A stretch of DNA of 64,000 nt from Arthrobacter sp. AFG7.2 (GCF_002892835.1 NZ_PJMB01000001.1:434001-498000); one strand, 5' to 3'; counted from the stretch's first letter, positions 19,775 through 31,962 are shown. Numbers and translations are program-made. Notes: a model not told the origin generated them from the sequence alone.

Positions 19775-20305
19775 CACTGGCTGAACGGAATGCCGGACGT
19801 GCAGTGGGACCGCTGGGGTTCTGGCGCCCCCAGTCCCAAGCGGTGTGGATCGCCGTTCACCCCTTGCCAGTGACAGGTAGACCGCCCCCACACTCAGCAG
19901 GACCAGTATTGCAACAAAGATGGCCGTTCCGGGATCGGTCATGAGGAACTGCGGAATACTTCTGGAAGGGACACCGACGGCAAATCCAAAGGCGATGACG
20001 ATCCCGATATAGCTGCCGACCATGTTGCCCAGGTGGGCCGGTATGTTCCCGCGGATCGCGCTGATGAGGCCTAGCGTCACTGTAATGAGGGTGAACGTGG
20101 ACAAGCCATGCAGCCAGTTAAAGTGACCGTCAGTGACGATCCAGAAGCTGCTGAAACACACGTAGTACATCGCCGCCACCCACAGGAGCCCCAGGGTGCG
20201 ATGGACCCTGTCGCGCCGCCGCCTCAAAATCTGCAGGGGGCCGATGGCCACAGAATAGAGGGCCGCGATTACGTGGCTCACAACCAAGACATTCCACTGC
20301 TCCAT
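19751..20305 (-). CDS. DUF2306-like integral membrane protein
   Basis: 184 residues with four or five hydrophobic helices: a first helix with HVIAALYSVAIGPLQIL, the motif RRRRDRVHRTLGLLWVAAMY, then GLISAIRGNIPAHLGNMVGSYIG and FVAILVLLSVGAVYLSL. The RxxHRxLG and HxxxMxxxY-like patterns are typical of DUF2306 proteins, whose biochemical role is unknown. The gene is divergent from the MerR regulator with 81 bp between the starts, so it is the obvious candidate target. Confidence 0.72.
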   Translation of the reverse strand: MEQWNVLVVSHVIAALYSVAIGPLQILRRRRDRVHRTLGLLWVAAMYYVCFSSFWIVTDGHFNWLHGLSTFTLITVTLGLISAIRGNIPAHLGNMVGSYIGIVIAFGFAVGVPSRSIPQFLMTDPGTAIFVAILVLLSVGAVYLSLARGERRSTPLGTGGARTPAVPLHVRHSVQPVLKGPSKT

Positions 20306-20313
20306 ACCTCTAA

Positions 20314-20350
20314 GATAGAGGCACTATCCAACCATGTACATCAAGATAGT
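20314..20350. promoter_or_regulatory. candidate MerR operator (GATAG/CTATC repeats)
   Basis: GATAG (20314-20318), CTATC (20324-20328) and GATAG (20345-20349) occur between the divergent DUF2306 and merR genes. The first pair is an inverted repeat with a 5-bp spacer; the second pair extends to ACTATC-N16-GATAGT. The placement fits a regulator site; binding is inferred only. Confidence 0.4.
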
Positions 20351-20386
20351 TGGCCGCCCGGCAGCTATCCAATGATGGAGGCCTCG

Positions 20387-21037
20387 ATGCAGCTCAAAGA
20401 GCTCAGTGAGCTCACTGGCAGCACACCGGCCAGCATCAAGTACTACCTGCGTGAAGGGCTTCTGCCGCCCGGCGAGTCGGTACACGCAACCCGCGCACGC
20501 TACTCGGACAGGCACGTGAAGCGGTTGCAGCTGATTCATGCACTCCGGCACGTTGCCCACCTGACGATCGAGGAGATCAGGGGCATCCTGCTGCTGGCCG
20601 ACGGCGGAGTCCCCCACCTGACACTGCTCGCCCACGTCCAACGAGTCGTATTGCACCTCGGCGACGACGGCAGTAGAGCCGAGCACACGGCCGCGGCAGA
20701 CGCCGTCGTACGCATGCGCAATTGGCCGGACGTGGACAGCGATGCCCGCGGCGCCCTCAACCGGCACATCCTGCAGATGCGAGCGCTCGGGATCGACCTG
20801 CCGCTCAGCCTCCTCGACGAATACAGCAAAGCAGTGAACGCCATTGCAGGACTGGATCTTGCTGCGACCACCGCCGAGGAGGACGTGGACGATCTGATTC
20901 TGACCGCGGCAGTGGGAATGCACATGCACTCACAGCTGATGCTCAAGCTCCTGGCACTCGCGCAGGCCAGTCACGCCATTCAAAGCCTGGCCGGCGGGGG
21001 CGGACCATCAACGCCCGCTGGCCCCAATAAGGGCTGA
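20387..21037 (+). CDS. MerR-family transcriptional regulator
   Basis: 216 residues from ATG 20387, chosen because GGAGG ends 5 bases upstream; in-frame ATGs at 20372 and 20375 lack this. The N-terminal helix-turn-helix reads MQLKELSELTGSTPASIKYYLREGLLPPGESV and continues YSDRHVKRLQLIHALR...TIEEIRGIL, as in MerR proteins. The effector-binding region (residues ~90-216) has no cysteine cluster, so metal sensing is unlikely. The KYYLREGLLPPG form is typical of MerR regulators with drug-like or lipid ligands; the ligand is unknown. Confidence 0.85.
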   Translation: MQLKELSELTGSTPASIKYYLREGLLPPGESVHATRARYSDRHVKRLQLIHALRHVAHLTIEEIRGILLLADGGVPHLTLLAHVQRVVLHLGDDGSRAEHTAAADAVVRMRNWPDVDSDARGALNRHILQMRALGIDLPLSLLDEYSKAVNAIAGLDLAATTAEEDVDDLILTAAVGMHMHSQLMLKLLALAQASHAIQSLAGGGGPSTPAGPNKG

Positions 21038-21114
21038 AGGAGCGATCCGCCGGAAGCCCCCGAAAGTGGGCAAGGGTCACAGGGAAGGGTGCAGGATGTG
21101 AGCAAGCGTGTTAA

Positions 21115-21156
21115 CCGGAGGCGCTCCCCCACCCTTGAGGGTGAGGGAGCGTCCGG
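21115..21156. terminator. bidirectional hairpin between merR and ino1
   Basis: GCGCTCCCCCACCC (21121-21134) pairs with GGGTGAGGGAGCGT (21139-21152), with one mismatch and a TTGA loop; CCGG arms at 21115 and 21153 extend it. It lies between two converging genes and can serve both. Confidence 0.65.
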
Positions 21157-21199
21157 CCACAACCTGCAGGAAGTGACAGAGCAACGGCAGTGATACGGG

Positions 21200-22285
21200 T
21201 TAGCGGTCGAGGTCGCCGCGGATGAAGGCTTCGACCTTTTCGCGGGCGAGGTCGTCGTTGAACTGCTCCGGCGGGGACTTCATGAAGTAGCTCGATGCGG
21301 AAAGCAGGGGGCCGCCGATGCCGCGGTCCAGGCCGATCTTGGCGGCACGGATGGCATCAATGATCACGCCGGCCGAGTTGGGTGAGTCCCAGACCTCCAG
21401 CTTGTATTCGAGCGAAACGGGGGCGTCACCGAAGTTGCGGCCCTCGAGGCGGACGAAGGCCCACTTGCGGTCGTCGAGCCACTGGACGTAGTCGGACGGG
21501 CCGATGTGGACGTCCTTGGCGGCCAGTTCGGCTTCCACGTTGGAGGTGACGGCCTGGGTCTTGGAGATCTTCTTGGACTCCAGGCGGTCGCGCTCCAGCA
21601 TGTTCTTGAAGTCCATGTTGCCGCCGACGTTCAGCTGGTACGTGCGGTCCAGCGTCACTCCGCGGTCCTCGAACAACTTGGCCATTACGCGGTGCGTGAT
21701 GGTGGCACCGATCTGGCTCTTGATGTCGTCGCCAACAATGGGGACGCCGGCGGCGGTGAACTTGTCGGCCCAGGCCTTGGTTCCGGCGATGAACACGGGC
21801 AGGGCGTTCACGAAGGCGACGCCGGCGTCGATGGCGCACTGGGCGTAGAACTCGGCAGCTTCCTGCGAGCCAACCGGCAGGTAGCACACCATGACGTCAA
21901 CCTTGGCGTCCTTGAGCGCCTGGACAACGTCCACCGGCTCTTCGGTGGACTGCTCGATGGTCTCAAGGTAGTACTTGCCGAGCCCGTCGAGGGTGTGGCC
22001 GCGCTGGACGGTGACACCGGTGGGCGGCACGTCAGCGATCTTGATGGTGTTGTTTTCGCTTGCCAGGATCGCGTGGGCAAGGTCAACGCCGACCTTTTTC
22101 CCATCAACGTCAAACGCGGCGACGAACTCTACGTCACCCACGTGGTACTGGCCGAACTCAACGTGCATCAGGCCCGGGATCGTGGCCTTAGGGTCTGCGT
22201 CCTTGTAGTAGTGGACGCCCTGGACCAGCGAAGCGGCGCAGTTTCCTACGCCGACAATTGCAACACGAATCGGATGTGAAGACAC
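21200..22285 (-). CDS. ino1: inositol-3-phosphate synthase
   Basis: Converts glucose 6-phosphate to 1D-myo-inositol 3-phosphate using NAD. The 361 residues begin [22 protein letters not shown] (NAD-binding loop) and contain [46 protein letters not shown] and [20 protein letters not shown]. The start is GTG 22283-22285 with AAAGGAG 5 bases upstream; a longer frame would add 35 residues with no family match. The product feeds inositol lipids and mycothiol through MshA (15587). It lies downstream of an aldo/keto reductase gene on the same strand with a 162-bp gap. Confidence 0.95.
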   Translation of the reverse strand: MSSHPIRVAIVGVGNCAASLVQGVHYYKDADPKATIPGLMHVEFGQYHVGDVEFVAAFDVDGKKVGVDLAHAILASENNTIKIADVPPTGVTVQRGHTLDGLGKYYLETIEQSTEEPVDVVQALKDAKVDVMVCYLPVGSQEAAEFYAQCAIDAGVAFVNALPVFIAGTKAWADKFTAAGVPIVGDDIKSQIGATITHRVMAKLFEDRGVTLDRTYQLNVGGNMDFKNMLERDRLESKKISKTQAVTSNVEAELAAKDVHIGPSDYVQWLDDRKWAFVRLEGRNFGDAPVSLEYKLEVWDSPNSAGVIIDAIRAAKIGLDRGIGGPLLSASSYFMKSPPEQFNDDLAREKVEAFIRGDLDR

Positions 22286-22358
22286 GGAACTCCTTTGAGG
22301 ACAAACGTCAGCCGGCCGGTTCAGCTTCGAGGGAAGTACGACGGCGGCCGGCAGGTAC

Positions 22359-22378
22359 GGCGCCACGCGGCGCCTTTT
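22359..22378. other. GGCGCC hairpin with T-tract in the ino1 leader region
   Basis: GGCGCC-ACGC-GGCGCC is followed by TTTT on the plus strand. It lies between the aldo/keto reductase stop (22448) and the ino1 start (22285), both on the minus strand, where it would have no U-tract. It could end the upstream transcript weakly or form part of the ino1 5' leader. Confidence 0.35.
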
Positions 22379-22447
22379 CATAGTACCCAACCGAGCAGGA
22401 CGAGGGCTTGTTCCCCCGTCCCGCTCCGTGGGATGACGGGAATGAGA

Positions 22448-23488
<1,041 letters not shown>

Positions 23489-23533
23489 ACGTTCCATCCT
23501 GCCAGCTGTGACCCCGACAACAGGCGAAGGGAC

Positions 23534-23576
23534 AAAAGTTACGCCGCGGGCTGACAGGGTCAACCCGCGGCGTAAC
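23534..23576 (-). terminator. intrinsic terminator of the tre operon
   Basis: A perfect 13-bp stem, GTTACGCCGCGGG (23538-23550) with CCCGCGGCGTAAC (23564-23576), and a TTTT run on the minus strand just after it (23537-23534). It lies 15 bp beyond the treZ stop codon. Confidence 0.9.
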
Positions 23577-23590
23577 CTTTACAACGCCAG

Positions 23591-25360
23591 TCAGGACTTG
23601 ACGATTGCTGCACTCCACGGTGCCAGGGCGAGGGCTTCCCCGTCAAGGGCCGTTCCCTCATCCGTTGCCAGCAGGACTGTCCCGGAAACGTCCTCCAGCC
23701 GGACCTTGGCGTCCGAGAGGTTCAGCAGCACCTCGACGCTGCCGCGGCGGAAGCGCAGCCAGCCGGCGTCGTCGTCGTACGTCACGTCCGTCTCGGTGAA
23801 GCCGAGCCCGGCAAGCTCTGGGTGCTCCCGGCGCAGTGCGGTCAGCGAGCGGTAGAGCTCCAGGAGCCGGGCGTGGTCGCCGCCGGTGACTTCATCCCAG
23901 TTGAGCTTGGACCGGGTGAAGGTTTCCGGATCCTGGGGATCAGGCACAACGGCGGGATCCCACCCCATGCGCTCGAACTCCTTGATCCGGCCTTCCGCAG
24001 TGGCCTTGCCCAGCTCGGGTTCCGGATGGGAAGTGAAGAACTGCCACGGCGTGCTCGCCGCGAACTCCTCGCCCATGAACAGCATCGGCGTAAACGGAGA
24101 CGTCAGGGTGAGCACGGCGGCCAGAGCCAGTTGCCCGTGGGACAGCGACTGCGAAAGCCGGTCCCCCGTGGCGCGGTTGCCGATCTGGTCGTGGTTCTGG
24201 TTGCAGACCACCAGGGCCGCAGGATGGACCAGCGAGGCGTTGATGGAACGGCCGTGGTGGCGTCCGCGGAAGCTGGAGTAGCTGCCGTCGTGCAGGAAGC
24301 CGTCCTTCAGGACCTTGGCCAGGACCGCGAGGGACTGGAAGTCCTCGTAGTACCCGGTGGTCTCGCTGCTGACGCTGACGTGCACCGCGTGGTGGAAGTC
24401 GTCGCTCCACTGCCCGGCCAGTCCGTACCCGTTGACGTCCCGGGGGTAGATCAGGCGCGGGTTGTTCAGGTCCGACTCGGCGATCAGGGTCTTGGGCAGC
24501 CCGGTCTCGGCCGAGACGGCGTCTCCCAGTGCACCAAACTCCTCCAGGATGTGCACGGCACGCTCATCCCGCAGCGCGTGCACGGCATCCAGGCGGAGAC
24601 CGTCCACGTGGTAATCCCGGAGCCACAGCGCCAGATTGTCCAGGATGTATTCCCGCACCACGTCCGAGCCGAGGCCGTCCAGGTTGACCGAGTCGCCCCA
24701 GGTGTTGGCATCCCCCTGTTTGAGGTACGGGCCGAACTTGGGCAGGTAGTTCCCGCTGGGGCCGAGGTGGTTGTACACCACGTCCTGGATAACGCCCAGG
24801 CCGGCAGCGTGGGCAGCATCCACAAAGCGCTGGTAGGCCGCCGGCCCGCCGTAGCCTTCGTGGACCGCGTACCACTGGACGCCGTCGTAGCCCCAGTTGT
24901 GGGTTCCGTTGAAGCCGTTGACCGGAAGCAGCTCGATGAAGTCGACTCCCAGGTCCACGAGGTAGCCGAGCTTTTCAGCAGCAGCGTCCAGGGTTCCATC
25001 GGGCGTGAACGTACCCACATGGAGTTCGTAGATCACCGCCCCCTGCAGCTCCTTGCCCTTCCAGGCGCCATCCTGCCAGGAGTAGGCCGCGGGGTCGAAG
25101 GTCCTGGAGAGCTCATGGACGCCGGCCGGAAGCCGGCGTGACCGCGGGTCAGGAACGGGGTGGCCGTCCCCGTCCAGCAGATAGCCGTAGTCCACCTCAC
25201 CGTCAGCCGGCGCGTCCGGCGCGGTCCACCAGCCCTCCGAGCCCGGCACGGTCTCCTTCTGCAGCATGGGGTACTGCCGGCCGTCAGCTACCAGGATCAC
25301 AGAACTGGCGTCGGGAGCCCAGACGTCGAAACGCTCAGGCCCAACATTTACGAGGGTCAT
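23591..25360 (-). CDS. treZ: malto-oligosyltrehalose trehalohydrolase
   Basis: GH13 enzyme that releases trehalose from maltooligosyltrehalose. The 589 residues start at ATG 25358-25360, which overlaps the treY stop by 4 bp. An N-terminal carbohydrate-binding domain ([14 protein letters not shown]) is followed by the barrel with [28 protein letters not shown], the nucleophile motif [11 protein letters not shown], the acid/base LIAESDLN and FCNQ-like [13 protein letters not shown]. Last gene of treX-treY-treZ. Confidence 0.96.
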   Translation of the reverse strand: MTLVNVGPERFDVWAPDASSVILVADGRQYPMLQKETVPGSEGWWTAPDAPADGEVDYGYLLDGDGHPVPDPRSRRLPAGVHELSRTFDPAAYSWQDGAWKGKELQGAVIYELHVGTFTPDGTLDAAAEKLGYLVDLGVDFIELLPVNGFNGTHNWGYDGVQWYAVHEGYGGPAAYQRFVDAAHAAGLGVIQDVVYNHLGPSGNYLPKFGPYLKQGDANTWGDSVNLDGLGSDVVREYILDNLALWLRDYHVDGLRLDAVHALRDERAVHILEEFGALGDAVSAETGLPKTLIAESDLNNPRLIYPRDVNGYGLAGQWSDDFHHAVHVSVSSETTGYYEDFQSLAVLAKVLKDGFLHDGSYSSFRGRHHGRSINASLVHPAALVVCNQNHDQIGNRATGDRLSQSLSHGQLALAAVLTLTSPFTPMLFMGEEFAASTPWQFFTSHPEPELGKATAEGRIKEFERMGWDPAVVPDPQDPETFTRSKLNWDEVTGGDHARLLELYRSLTALRREHPELAGLGFTETDVTYDDDAGWLRFRRGSVEVLLNLSDAKVRLEDVSGTVLLATDEGTALDGEALALAPWSAAIVKS

Positions 25361-27684
25361 GCTTGTTCTCCATCCACCGGTACGAGCAAAGCCACGGGGT
25401 AGGTACCCAGGACATCGGCTACCGAAACGGTGCCCGGTCCGTATCCGTTGCCCGTCAGCTCGTCGCGCATTGCGGCGGGGAGTTCGACGGCGGTGTCCCG
25501 CCATCCGCCGCCGGCTGCCAGTCCTGCGGGCAGCCGGGTGGCGAGGGTCATGGCTCCCGGGGAGGTGTCTCCACCGCGGTGGAACGCGAGCAGGTGATCT
25601 GCCGCAGCGCCGGAGGCGGCAAACGGATTGTAGCCCTGGAACAGTTCAGCCCGGTCACGGCGGAGCCGGAGCGCCCGGGAGGTGACCAGGAGCTTACTGA
25701 TTTCCGTCCCCGCTTCAGGCAAGCTGCCGGCGTCGAGCTTTGCCAGCTCCTGCTGGCGGACCGCGAAGTCCACCGGCCGGCGGTTGTCGGGATCGGTCAG
25801 CGACCGTTCCCAGAATTCGCTGCCCTGGTAGACGTCCGGGACGCCTGGCATGGTCAGCTGGACCAGCTTGGCGGACAGGGAGTTCGACGCGGCGTAGGAG
25901 TCGATCCGTGCCACGAAGTCCTCCAGCACCTTGGTGACCCGGGCGTCGTCGAACGCTGCATCCACTGCCGCTTTGACGTGGGATTCGAAGTCCTCGTCCG
26001 GGCTGGTCCAGGTGGTGGAGTTGCCGGCTTCCCGGGCGGCCTTTTCCGCGTAGCCCTGAAGCCGCTCCCGGCTCGCGGGCCACGCGCCGATGATCGCCTG
26101 CCACAGCAGGTTCTCGTAGGGGCCGTCCGGGATCGGAGCCAGTTCGCGGAGGTTGTTCAGCGTGGCCGTCCACTCCTGCGGCAGTTCGGCGATCACCGAG
26201 ATCCGCGCCCGGGCGTCCTCGCTGCGCTTGGTGTCGTGCGTGGACAGCGTGGTCATGGACAGGGGCAGTTCCTGCTGCCGCCGAAGCATCCGATGGTGGA
26301 ACTCCTCAGGAGAAACAGCGAACTCCGTCGGTTCGGCTCCCACTTCCGTCAGGGTGCCCAGCCGGGTGTAGCGGTAGAACGCGGTGTCCTCCACACCCTT
26401 GGCCATCACCATGCCCGACGTCTGCTGGAACCGCACCGAAATCGCGTTGGCGGGGTCAAGCAGCAGCGGCAGCAGCGTGCCCACGGCAACTTCAAGGTCG
26501 GGCCGGTGGGCCGCCGCAGACTCGCAGGCTTCCTTGAGGATCTCGGCGCCGGCGGGCAGGTACGTGCGGTAGACCGGGAACGCAGCGATGATTTCCGCCA
26601 GCGCATCCGCTGCCTGTTCCACCGAAAGCCCGTGGGATTCCGGAACCAGTCGTGCCAGGCGCAGCACCTCGGACCGGAGGATGCCGTCCGCGATCATCCG
26701 CTTGGTGCCCCGGATCATTTCGGCGTAGTCCGCCGGGGTGTCAGAGTCCCGAAGCTTGGCGTCCAGCTCATCGAGCTGCTGCTGTCCTGCGGGATCAACG
26801 AAGATCCTGTCCACGTCCGCCAGTGCGTCGTAGCCGGTGGTGCCCTCGGTGGCGAAGTCCTGGGGCAGGGTTTCGCCCGGTTCCAGGATTTTTTCCACCA
26901 GCACGTAGGCTCCGCCGCTGAGGTCCTTGAGCCAGCGGAGGTAGCCGGCAGGATCGGCCAGTCCATCCGGGTGGTCCACCCGCAGTCCGTCCACCAGGCC
27001 TTCCGTGAACCAGCGGCCCACCTCGGCATGCGCTTCCTCGAAGACCCGGGGTGTTTCCACCCGGATCCCGGCCAGCGTGGTGACGGCGAAGAAGCGGCGG
27101 TAGTTCAGCTCGGCGTCGGCCCGGCGCCAGTCGATCAGCTCGTAGTGCTGGCGGCTGTGCACGTCCTGCGGCGAGTCGCCGTCGGAATACGTCCCTTCGG
27201 CGATCGGGAACCGGTGGTCGTAGTAGCGGAGTTCGCCGTCCTTGACCTCCAGCTTGTCCAGGTCTTCACCGGAGCCAAGCATGGGCAGCCGGATCTTTCC
27301 GCCCGCCAGTTCCCATTCAACGTCGAAGGCTTCGGCGTACGGTGAGCCCTGCCCTTCCTTCAGCAGGGACCACCACCACGGGTTCTGGACGGGCGTCGCG
27401 ACGCCGACGTGGTTGGGCACAATGTCCACCAAGACGCCCATGCCGTGCTCGCGGGCTGCGTTGGACAGGGCCAGCAGGCCTTCGGGGCCACCCCGGTCCG
27501 GGTCCACGGCGGAGGGGTCGGTCACGTCATAGCCGTGGTCCGAGCCCTGCTCCGCGGTCAGGATGGGTGAAAGGTACACCCAGTCCACACCGAGGTCCTT
27601 CAGGTACGGGACCTGTTCGGCAGCATCAAACAGGGTGAAGCCCTTGCGGATCTGCAGGCGGTATGTGGAGGCCGGTGTCCTCAT
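25357..27684 (-). CDS. treY: malto-oligosyltrehalose synthase
   Basis: GH13 enzyme that turns the reducing-end alpha-1,4 link of maltodextrins into the alpha,alpha-1,1 link of trehalose. The 775 residues begin [30 protein letters not shown] and contain [28 protein letters not shown], the nucleophile motif [24 protein letters not shown] and the late [16 protein letters not shown]. It overlaps treX and treZ by 4 bp on either side, so the three are translationally coupled. Confidence 0.97.
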   Translation of the reverse strand: MRTPASTYRLQIRKGFTLFDAAEQVPYLKDLGVDWVYLSPILTAEQGSDHGYDVTDPSAVDPDRGGPEGLLALSNAAREHGMGVLVDIVPNHVGVATPVQNPWWWSLLKEGQGSPYAEAFDVEWELAGGKIRLPMLGSGEDLDKLEVKDGELRYYDHRFPIAEGTYSDGDSPQDVHSRQHYELIDWRRADAELNYRRFFAVTTLAGIRVETPRVFEEAHAEVGRWFTEGLVDGLRVDHPDGLADPAGYLRWLKDLSGGAYVLVEKILEPGETLPQDFATEGTTGYDALADVDRIFVDPAGQQQLDELDAKLRDSDTPADYAEMIRGTKRMIADGILRSEVLRLARLVPESHGLSVEQAADALAEIIAAFPVYRTYLPAGAEILKEACESAAAHRPDLEVAVGTLLPLLLDPANAISVRFQQTSGMVMAKGVEDTAFYRYTRLGTLTEVGAEPTEFAVSPEEFHHRMLRRQQELPLSMTTLSTHDTKRSEDARARISVIAELPQEWTATLNNLRELAPIPDGPYENLLWQAIIGAWPASRERLQGYAEKAAREAGNSTTWTSPDEDFESHVKAAVDAAFDDARVTKVLEDFVARIDSYAASNSLSAKLVQLTMPGVPDVYQGSEFWERSLTDPDNRRPVDFAVRQQELAKLDAGSLPEAGTEISKLLVTSRALRLRRDRAELFQGYNPFAASGAAADHLLAFHRGGDTSPGAMTLATRLPAGLAAGGGWRDTAVELPAAMRDELTGNGYGPGTVSVADVLGTYPVALLVPVDGEQA

Positions 27685-29921
27685 GCTTTGGTTGCCTTTG
27701 CCTCGCTCGCTTCCGCTGCCTTCGTCTGGGCTTCCACCATTTCTTCCTGGGCTTCCTCATGTTCGGCCATTGAAGCCAGGGAAGCCGCGGCGGAAAGGTC
27801 CACTTCTTCTTCAGGGCCGGAGTAGGCGCGCAGCACCACCATCGACTTCGCTTCCAGCGTCAGCGTCGCCTTCGCCTTGAGGGGCTCGTAGGCATCGGCC
27901 TGCTTGGCCGTATCAATCAGCACCTCCCAGTACTGGGAGTACTCGTCGGAGGGCAGGCAGAAGTCCACAACGTCGTCGTGCGCGTTGAAGGCCATGATGA
28001 AGCTGTCGTCGGTGATGCGCCGGCCGCGGGAATCCTGTTCCTGGATTCCGTGGCCGTTGTAGAAGACGCCGATGGTGCGGCCGAAACCGCTGCCCCAGTC
28101 CTCCGGCAGCATTTCGGTGCCGTCGGTCTTCAGCCAGACAATGTCCGGCAGCTTCTCGCCTTCGCCTCGGCGTACCGGTCTGCCGTCAAAGAAGCGGCTG
28201 CGGCGGAACGTGGGGTGGTCGTGGCGGAGCTTGTTGACGAAGGCGGTGAACTCCACCAGCGGCTGGTCCATGGCTTCCCAGTGGATCCAGCTGAGCTCGG
28301 AGTCCTGGCAGTAGGTGTTGTTGTTGCCCTGCTGGGTACGGCCGAGTTCGTCGCCGTGGAGCAGCATCGGCACGCCCTGGGAGAGCAGCAGGGTGGCGAT
28401 GAAGTTGCGCTGCTGGCGGGCCCGGAGGGTCAGGACCTTGTCGTCATCGGTGTCGCCTTCAACGCCGCAGTTCCAGGAGCGGTTGTGCGACTCGCCGTCG
28501 TTGTTGCCCTCGCCGTTGGCCTCGTTGTGCTTCTCGTTGTAGGAGACCAGGTCCCGCATGGTGAAACCGTCGTGGGCGGTGACAAAGTTGATCGAGGCCA
28601 CCGGGCGGCGGGCCGAGCTTTCGTACAGGTCGGCGGAACCGGTCAGGCGGGACGCGAATTCGCCCAGCGTGGCGGGCTCGCCGCGCCAGAAGTCGCGGAC
28701 GGTGTCGCGGTATTTGCCGTTCCATTCCGTCCACTGCGGCGGGAAGTTGCCCACCTGATACCCACCGGGGCCAACGTCCCACGGCTCGGCGATGAGCTTG
28801 ACCTGGGAGACTACGGGGTCCTGCTGGATGAGTTCGAAGAAGGTGGAGAGCTTGTCAACGTCGTAGAACTCGCGGGCCAGGGTGGAGGCGAGGTCGAAGC
28901 GGAAGCCGTCAACGTGCATCTCGGTGACCCAGTAGCGCAGGGAGTCCATGAGCAGCTGCAGGGAGTGCGGGTGGCGGACGTTCAGCGAGTTGCCGGTGCC
29001 GGTGTAGTCCATGTAGTGCTTGAGGTCGTTGTCCACCAGGCGGTAGTAGGCCTGGTTGTCGATCCCCTTGAAGGACAGCGTGGGGCCGAGGTGGTTGCCC
29101 TCGGCGGTGTGGTTGTAGACGACGTCGAGGATGACTTCGATGCCGGCGCGGTGCAGGTCGCGGACCATGGCCTTGAATTCCTGGACCTGGTGCCCCACGT
29201 CGCCGGTGGAGCTGTAGGTGTTCTGCGGGGCGAAGAAGCCGATGGTGTTGTAGCCCCAGTAGTTGTTGAGCCCCTTCTCCACCAGGGTGCCGTCGTTGAC
29301 GAACTGGTGGACCGGCATGAGCTCGATGGCGGTGACGCCAAGCTTTTTCATGTGGTCGATGACCGCGGGGTGGGCCACGCCGGCATAGGTGCCGCGCTGT
29401 TCTTCGGGGATCTCCGGGTGCAGCTCGGTGAGGCCCTTGACGTGGGCTTCATAGATGACCGACTGGTGGTAGGGGATCCGCAGCTGGCGGTCGCCGTCCC
29501 ACTCGAAGAACGGGTTGATGACCACGCCGTGCATGGTGTGCGGCGCCGAGTCAGCGTCGTTGCGCGAATCGGGGTCGCCGAATTCATAGGAGAACAGCGC
29601 GGGATCCCAGTCAATCTGGCCCTGGATGGCCTTCGCATACGGGTCCATCAGCAGCTTGTTGGCGTTGAACCGGTTCCCGCTCGCGGGATCGTACGGCCCG
29701 TGGACCCGGTAACCGTACTTCTGTCCGGGCTGGATGTGCGGGAGGTAGCAGTGCCAGACGTAGCCGTCCACTTCGGTCAGTTCGATCCGCGTTTCGGTCA
29801 GGTCATCAGCCAGGAGGCAGAGTTCCACCCGCTCGGCGAGTTCGCTGAACAGGGCGAAATTGGTGCCGGTGCCGTCAAAGGTAGCTCCCAGCGGGTAGGC
29901 AGTTCCAGGCCAGACTTCCAT
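27681..29921 (-). CDS. treX: glycogen debranching enzyme (TreX/GlgX)
   Basis: GH13 isoamylase-type enzyme that frees linear maltodextrins for TreY. About 746 residues: an N-terminal CBM48 ([24 protein letters not shown]), then [28 protein letters not shown], nucleophile [10 protein letters not shown], acid/base [14 protein letters not shown] and [16 protein letters not shown]. Starts ATG 29921 and 29924 are adjacent; I prefer 29921 because GAGGAG then sits 4 bases upstream. A Glu/Ala-rich charged tail of about 45 residues follows the last strand. First gene of the tre operon. Confidence 0.95.
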   Translation of the reverse strand: MEVWPGTAYPLGATFDGTGTNFALFSELAERVELCLLADDLTETRIELTEVDGYVWHCYLPHIQPGQKYGYRVHGPYDPASGNRFNANKLLMDPYAKAIQGQIDWDPALFSYEFGDPDSRNDADSAPHTMHGVVINPFFEWDGDRQLRIPYHQSVIYEAHVKGLTELHPEIPEEQRGTYAGVAHPAVIDHMKKLGVTAIELMPVHQFVNDGTLVEKGLNNYWGYNTIGFFAPQNTYSSTGDVGHQVQEFKAMVRDLHRAGIEVILDVVYNHTAEGNHLGPTLSFKGIDNQAYYRLVDNDLKHYMDYTGTGNSLNVRHPHSLQLLMDSLRYWVTEMHVDGFRFDLASTLAREFYDVDKLSTFFELIQQDPVVSQVKLIAEPWDVGPGGYQVGNFPPQWTEWNGKYRDTVRDFWRGEPATLGEFASRLTGSADLYESSARRPVASINFVTAHDGFTMRDLVSYNEKHNEANGEGNNDGESHNRSWNCGVEGDTDDDKVLTLRARQQRNFIATLLLSQGVPMLLHGDELGRTQQGNNNTYCQDSELSWIHWEAMDQPLVEFTAFVNKLRHDHPTFRRSRFFDGRPVRRGEGEKLPDIVWLKTDGTEMLPEDWGSGFGRTIGVFYNGHGIQEQDSRGRRITDDSFIMAFNAHDDVVDFCLPSDEYSQYWEVLIDTAKQADAYEPLKAKATLTLEAKSMVVLRAYSGPEEEVDLSAAASLASMAEHEEAQEEMVEAQTKAAEASEAKATKA

Positions 29922-29943
29922 CATGCTCCTCAAATATTTGTCA

Positions 29944-29973
29944 GCAGCAAGGGCATCGGAACGCCCCTGCTGC
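29944..29973 (-). terminator. hairpin between nnrD/nnrE and treX
   Basis: GCAGCAAGGGC (29944-29954) pairs with GCCCCTGCTGC (29963-29973) through one mismatch. It stands between the stop of the upstream nnr gene and the treX start on the minus strand. It may end the nnr transcript; the AT-rich stretch after it is weak as a U-tract. Confidence 0.45.
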
Positions 29974-29989
29974 CAGTGCGAACTAATGC

Positions 29990-31585
29990 CTACCGTAATG
30001 GTTGGCTGTGACTATTACGTTTCCGTGCTCCATGGTTACTAAGCATGCTGACTTTACCCCACGTTTCAGGTAGGGCGTCCGCTATTCCGCCAGCGGCGAT
30101 CGGCCCGCCGGCGGCGAGGGCAGAGGCCGCCTTCCCGGCCCGGCCGTGCAGGGCGGCTCCCAGCGCGGCAATATCAGCCCAGGGCACCTCGCCAGCGCCC
30201 TCCTCCGAACTGAAGCGGCCGACGTCGTCACCCGCCTGGGCGAGCAGCGCGCCAATGACTCCCGCGAGGACGTCGCCGGAGCCGGCGGTGGCGAGCCAGG
30301 GTGTGCCGTCAGCCTGGCTGTACACGTCCCCGGACGGTGCAGCGACGAGGGTGGTGGCGCCCTTGAGCAGCACCGTTGCACCGGTCATTTCCGAAGCCCG
30401 GCGGACCGCGGCAAGGGTTCCGGCCTCCACATTTCCGCGGTCCTCCGTCCCGCCGAGCCGCTGCATCAATGCGGCCAGCTCGCCGGCATGGGGGGTGAGG
30501 ACGACGTGCGGGGCAAGGGCCGCGGGCAGCGCAGGCAGGGCCCCCGCGTCGGCCACAACGGGCAGACCCGATTCGACCGCGTCGCGGGCACGCTGCAGCT
30601 GTTCGTGGTCTCCGGGACCCATTCCCGAACCCACGAGCCACGCCTGGACCCGGTTCCCAGCCACCGCACCGGTGCTGCAGACCACCTCGGGGCAGGACTG
30701 CCGCACCAGGTCCGCCACCTCGGGCGGGCCAAGGTACCGGACCATCCCCACGCCCGCGGCCAGGGCGCCGCGGCAGGCCAGGACGGCTGCACCGGGATAG
30801 TCGACGGAGCCGGCAACCACTCCCAGCACTCCGCGTGAGTACTTGTGGGCGCGCCGGCCAGGGCGCGGCAGCAGCCGGGCCAGGTCCGCATCTTCGAACC
30901 GGCGGAGCGAAGGAGGGGGCAGGTACTCCTCGATCCCGATGGGTACCACGTGCACGCTTCCGGCGTAGTCGGCGCCTGGATCGGCCAGCAGTCCGCTTTT
31001 GGCAGCGCCGAAGGTAACGGTCAGGTCCGCGGGCAGCACCGGCTGGGACACCTCGCCGGTATCGGCGTCCACACCGCTGGGAAGGTCACAGGCCACCACG
31101 AAGGCAGGTCCCGTGCGGTCCGTCAGGAGCTCGGCCACGGCGGCAACCAGGTCGGCAGCACTCCCCCGCAGCCCGCCTTTCGCGCCCGTTCCCAGCACGG
31201 CATCAATGACGACGTCGGCGCGCGCGGCTTCCACGGCCAGCCCTGCGGGTGCCGCCCCGGCAAGACGGTGCACCCGGCCGCCGGCGCGCTCAAAGGCAGC
31301 CAGCGCCTTCGCGTGGGCCGAGTCGTCGGTGAGCACCGCCGTCGTACGCATTCCCCGGGCAGCAAGGAAAGCGGCGGCGTACAGGCCGTCCCCGCCGTTG
31401 TTGCCCTTGCCGGTGAGAACGGAAACGCTGCTGCCGTACACGCCCAGGCCGCGGGACTTCAGCTCTGCGATAACGGCATTGGCCATGCCGTGGGCGGCGC
31501 GCTGCATGAGGACATCACCCAGGCCCTCGTCCAGCAGGGGTTGCTCGGCCTGCCGGATTTGGGTTCCGGTATAGGCGCTGATCAC
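29990..31585 (-). CDS. nnr: bifunctional NAD(P)HX epimerase / ADP-dependent NAD(P)HX dehydratase
   Basis: Repairs hydrated NADH and NADPH. The 531 residues begin at GTG 31583-31585. The N-terminal epimerase half (YjeF_N, ~1-215) has VSVLTGKGNNGGDGLYAA and the substrate loop DAVLGTGAKGGLRG; the C-terminal dehydratase half (~225-515) has HKYSRGVLGVVAGS, VLTPHAGELAAL and WLATAGSGDVLAGVIGALLAQ with the ADP-binding GSGD. Located 29 bp downstream of acpS, probably in the same transcript. Confidence 0.95.
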   Translation of the reverse strand: MISAYTGTQIRQAEQPLLDEGLGDVLMQRAAHGMANAVIAELKSRGLGVYGSSVSVLTGKGNNGGDGLYAAAFLAARGMRTTAVLTDDSAHAKALAAFERAGGRVHRLAGAAPAGLAVEAARADVVIDAVLGTGAKGGLRGSAADLVAAVAELLTDRTGPAFVVACDLPSGVDADTGEVSQPVLPADLTVTFGAAKSGLLADPGADYAGSVHVVPIGIEEYLPPPSLRRFEDADLARLLPRPGRRAHKYSRGVLGVVAGSVDYPGAAVLACRGALAAGVGMVRYLGPPEVADLVRQSCPEVVCSTGAVAGNRVQAWLVGSGMGPGDHEQLQRARDAVESGLPVVADAGALPALPAALAPHVVLTPHAGELAALMQRLGGTEDRGNVEAGTLAAVRRASEMTGATVLLKGATTLVAAPSGDVYSQADGTPWLATAGSGDVLAGVIGALLAQAGDDVGRFSSEEGAGEVPWADIAALGAALHGRAGKAASALAAGGPIAAGGIADALPETWGKVSMLSNHGARKRNSHSQPLR

Positions 31586-31614
31586 GGTGTCAGTTCCAGT
31601 GCGGTGGAGGCTGT

Positions 31615-31962
31615 TCAGCCTTCGGCCAGGACAGTGGCCGTGGCGATCCCGCCGTCGTGGCTGATGGACAGGTGCCAGCGTTTGACGCCCTTGGCTTCGG
31701 CGACGGCCAGCACAGTGCCTTTGACCTGCACGGTGGGTCCGTTCTGGTCCAGGCCGATCCAGCAGTCCTGCCAGTTCATGCCGGCAGGAGCGCCGAGGAC
31801 CTTGGCAACAGCTTCCTTGACGGCAAACCGCGCAGCCAGTGACCGGGTGTTCAGCTCGCGCTCGGCAGGGACGAACAGCCGGTCCCTAAGGCCGGGGGTG
31901 CGTTCAAGCTGGCGGCCGAACCGCTCGATGTCAACAACGTCTACGCCAATGCCAAGAATCAT
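31615..31962 (-). CDS. acpS: holo-[acyl-carrier-protein] synthase
   Basis: Transfers 4'-phosphopantetheine from CoA to acyl carrier protein. The 115 residues carry [17 protein letters not shown] with the Mg-binding Asp and [16 protein letters not shown] with the second metal ligand Glu. The C-terminal [16 protein letters not shown] is normal for the family. Just upstream of nnr; the linkage acpS-nnr is common in bacteria. Confidence 0.96.
   Translation of the reverse strand: MILGIGVDVVDIERFGRQLERTPGLRDRLFVPAERELNTRSLAARFAVKEAVAKVLGAPAGMNWQDCWIGLDQNGPTVQVKGTVLAVAEAKGVKRWHLSISHDGGIATATVLAEG

Noticed and set aside
25138..27345. 735-codon plus-strand frame opposite treY and treZ
   Set aside because: Antisense shadow of two well-supported overlapping genes, with no recognisable domain.
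27978..30011. 677-codon plus-strand frame opposite treX
   Set aside because: It mirrors the treX codons (Val/Asp/Glu-rich translation); treX has all GH13 motifs.
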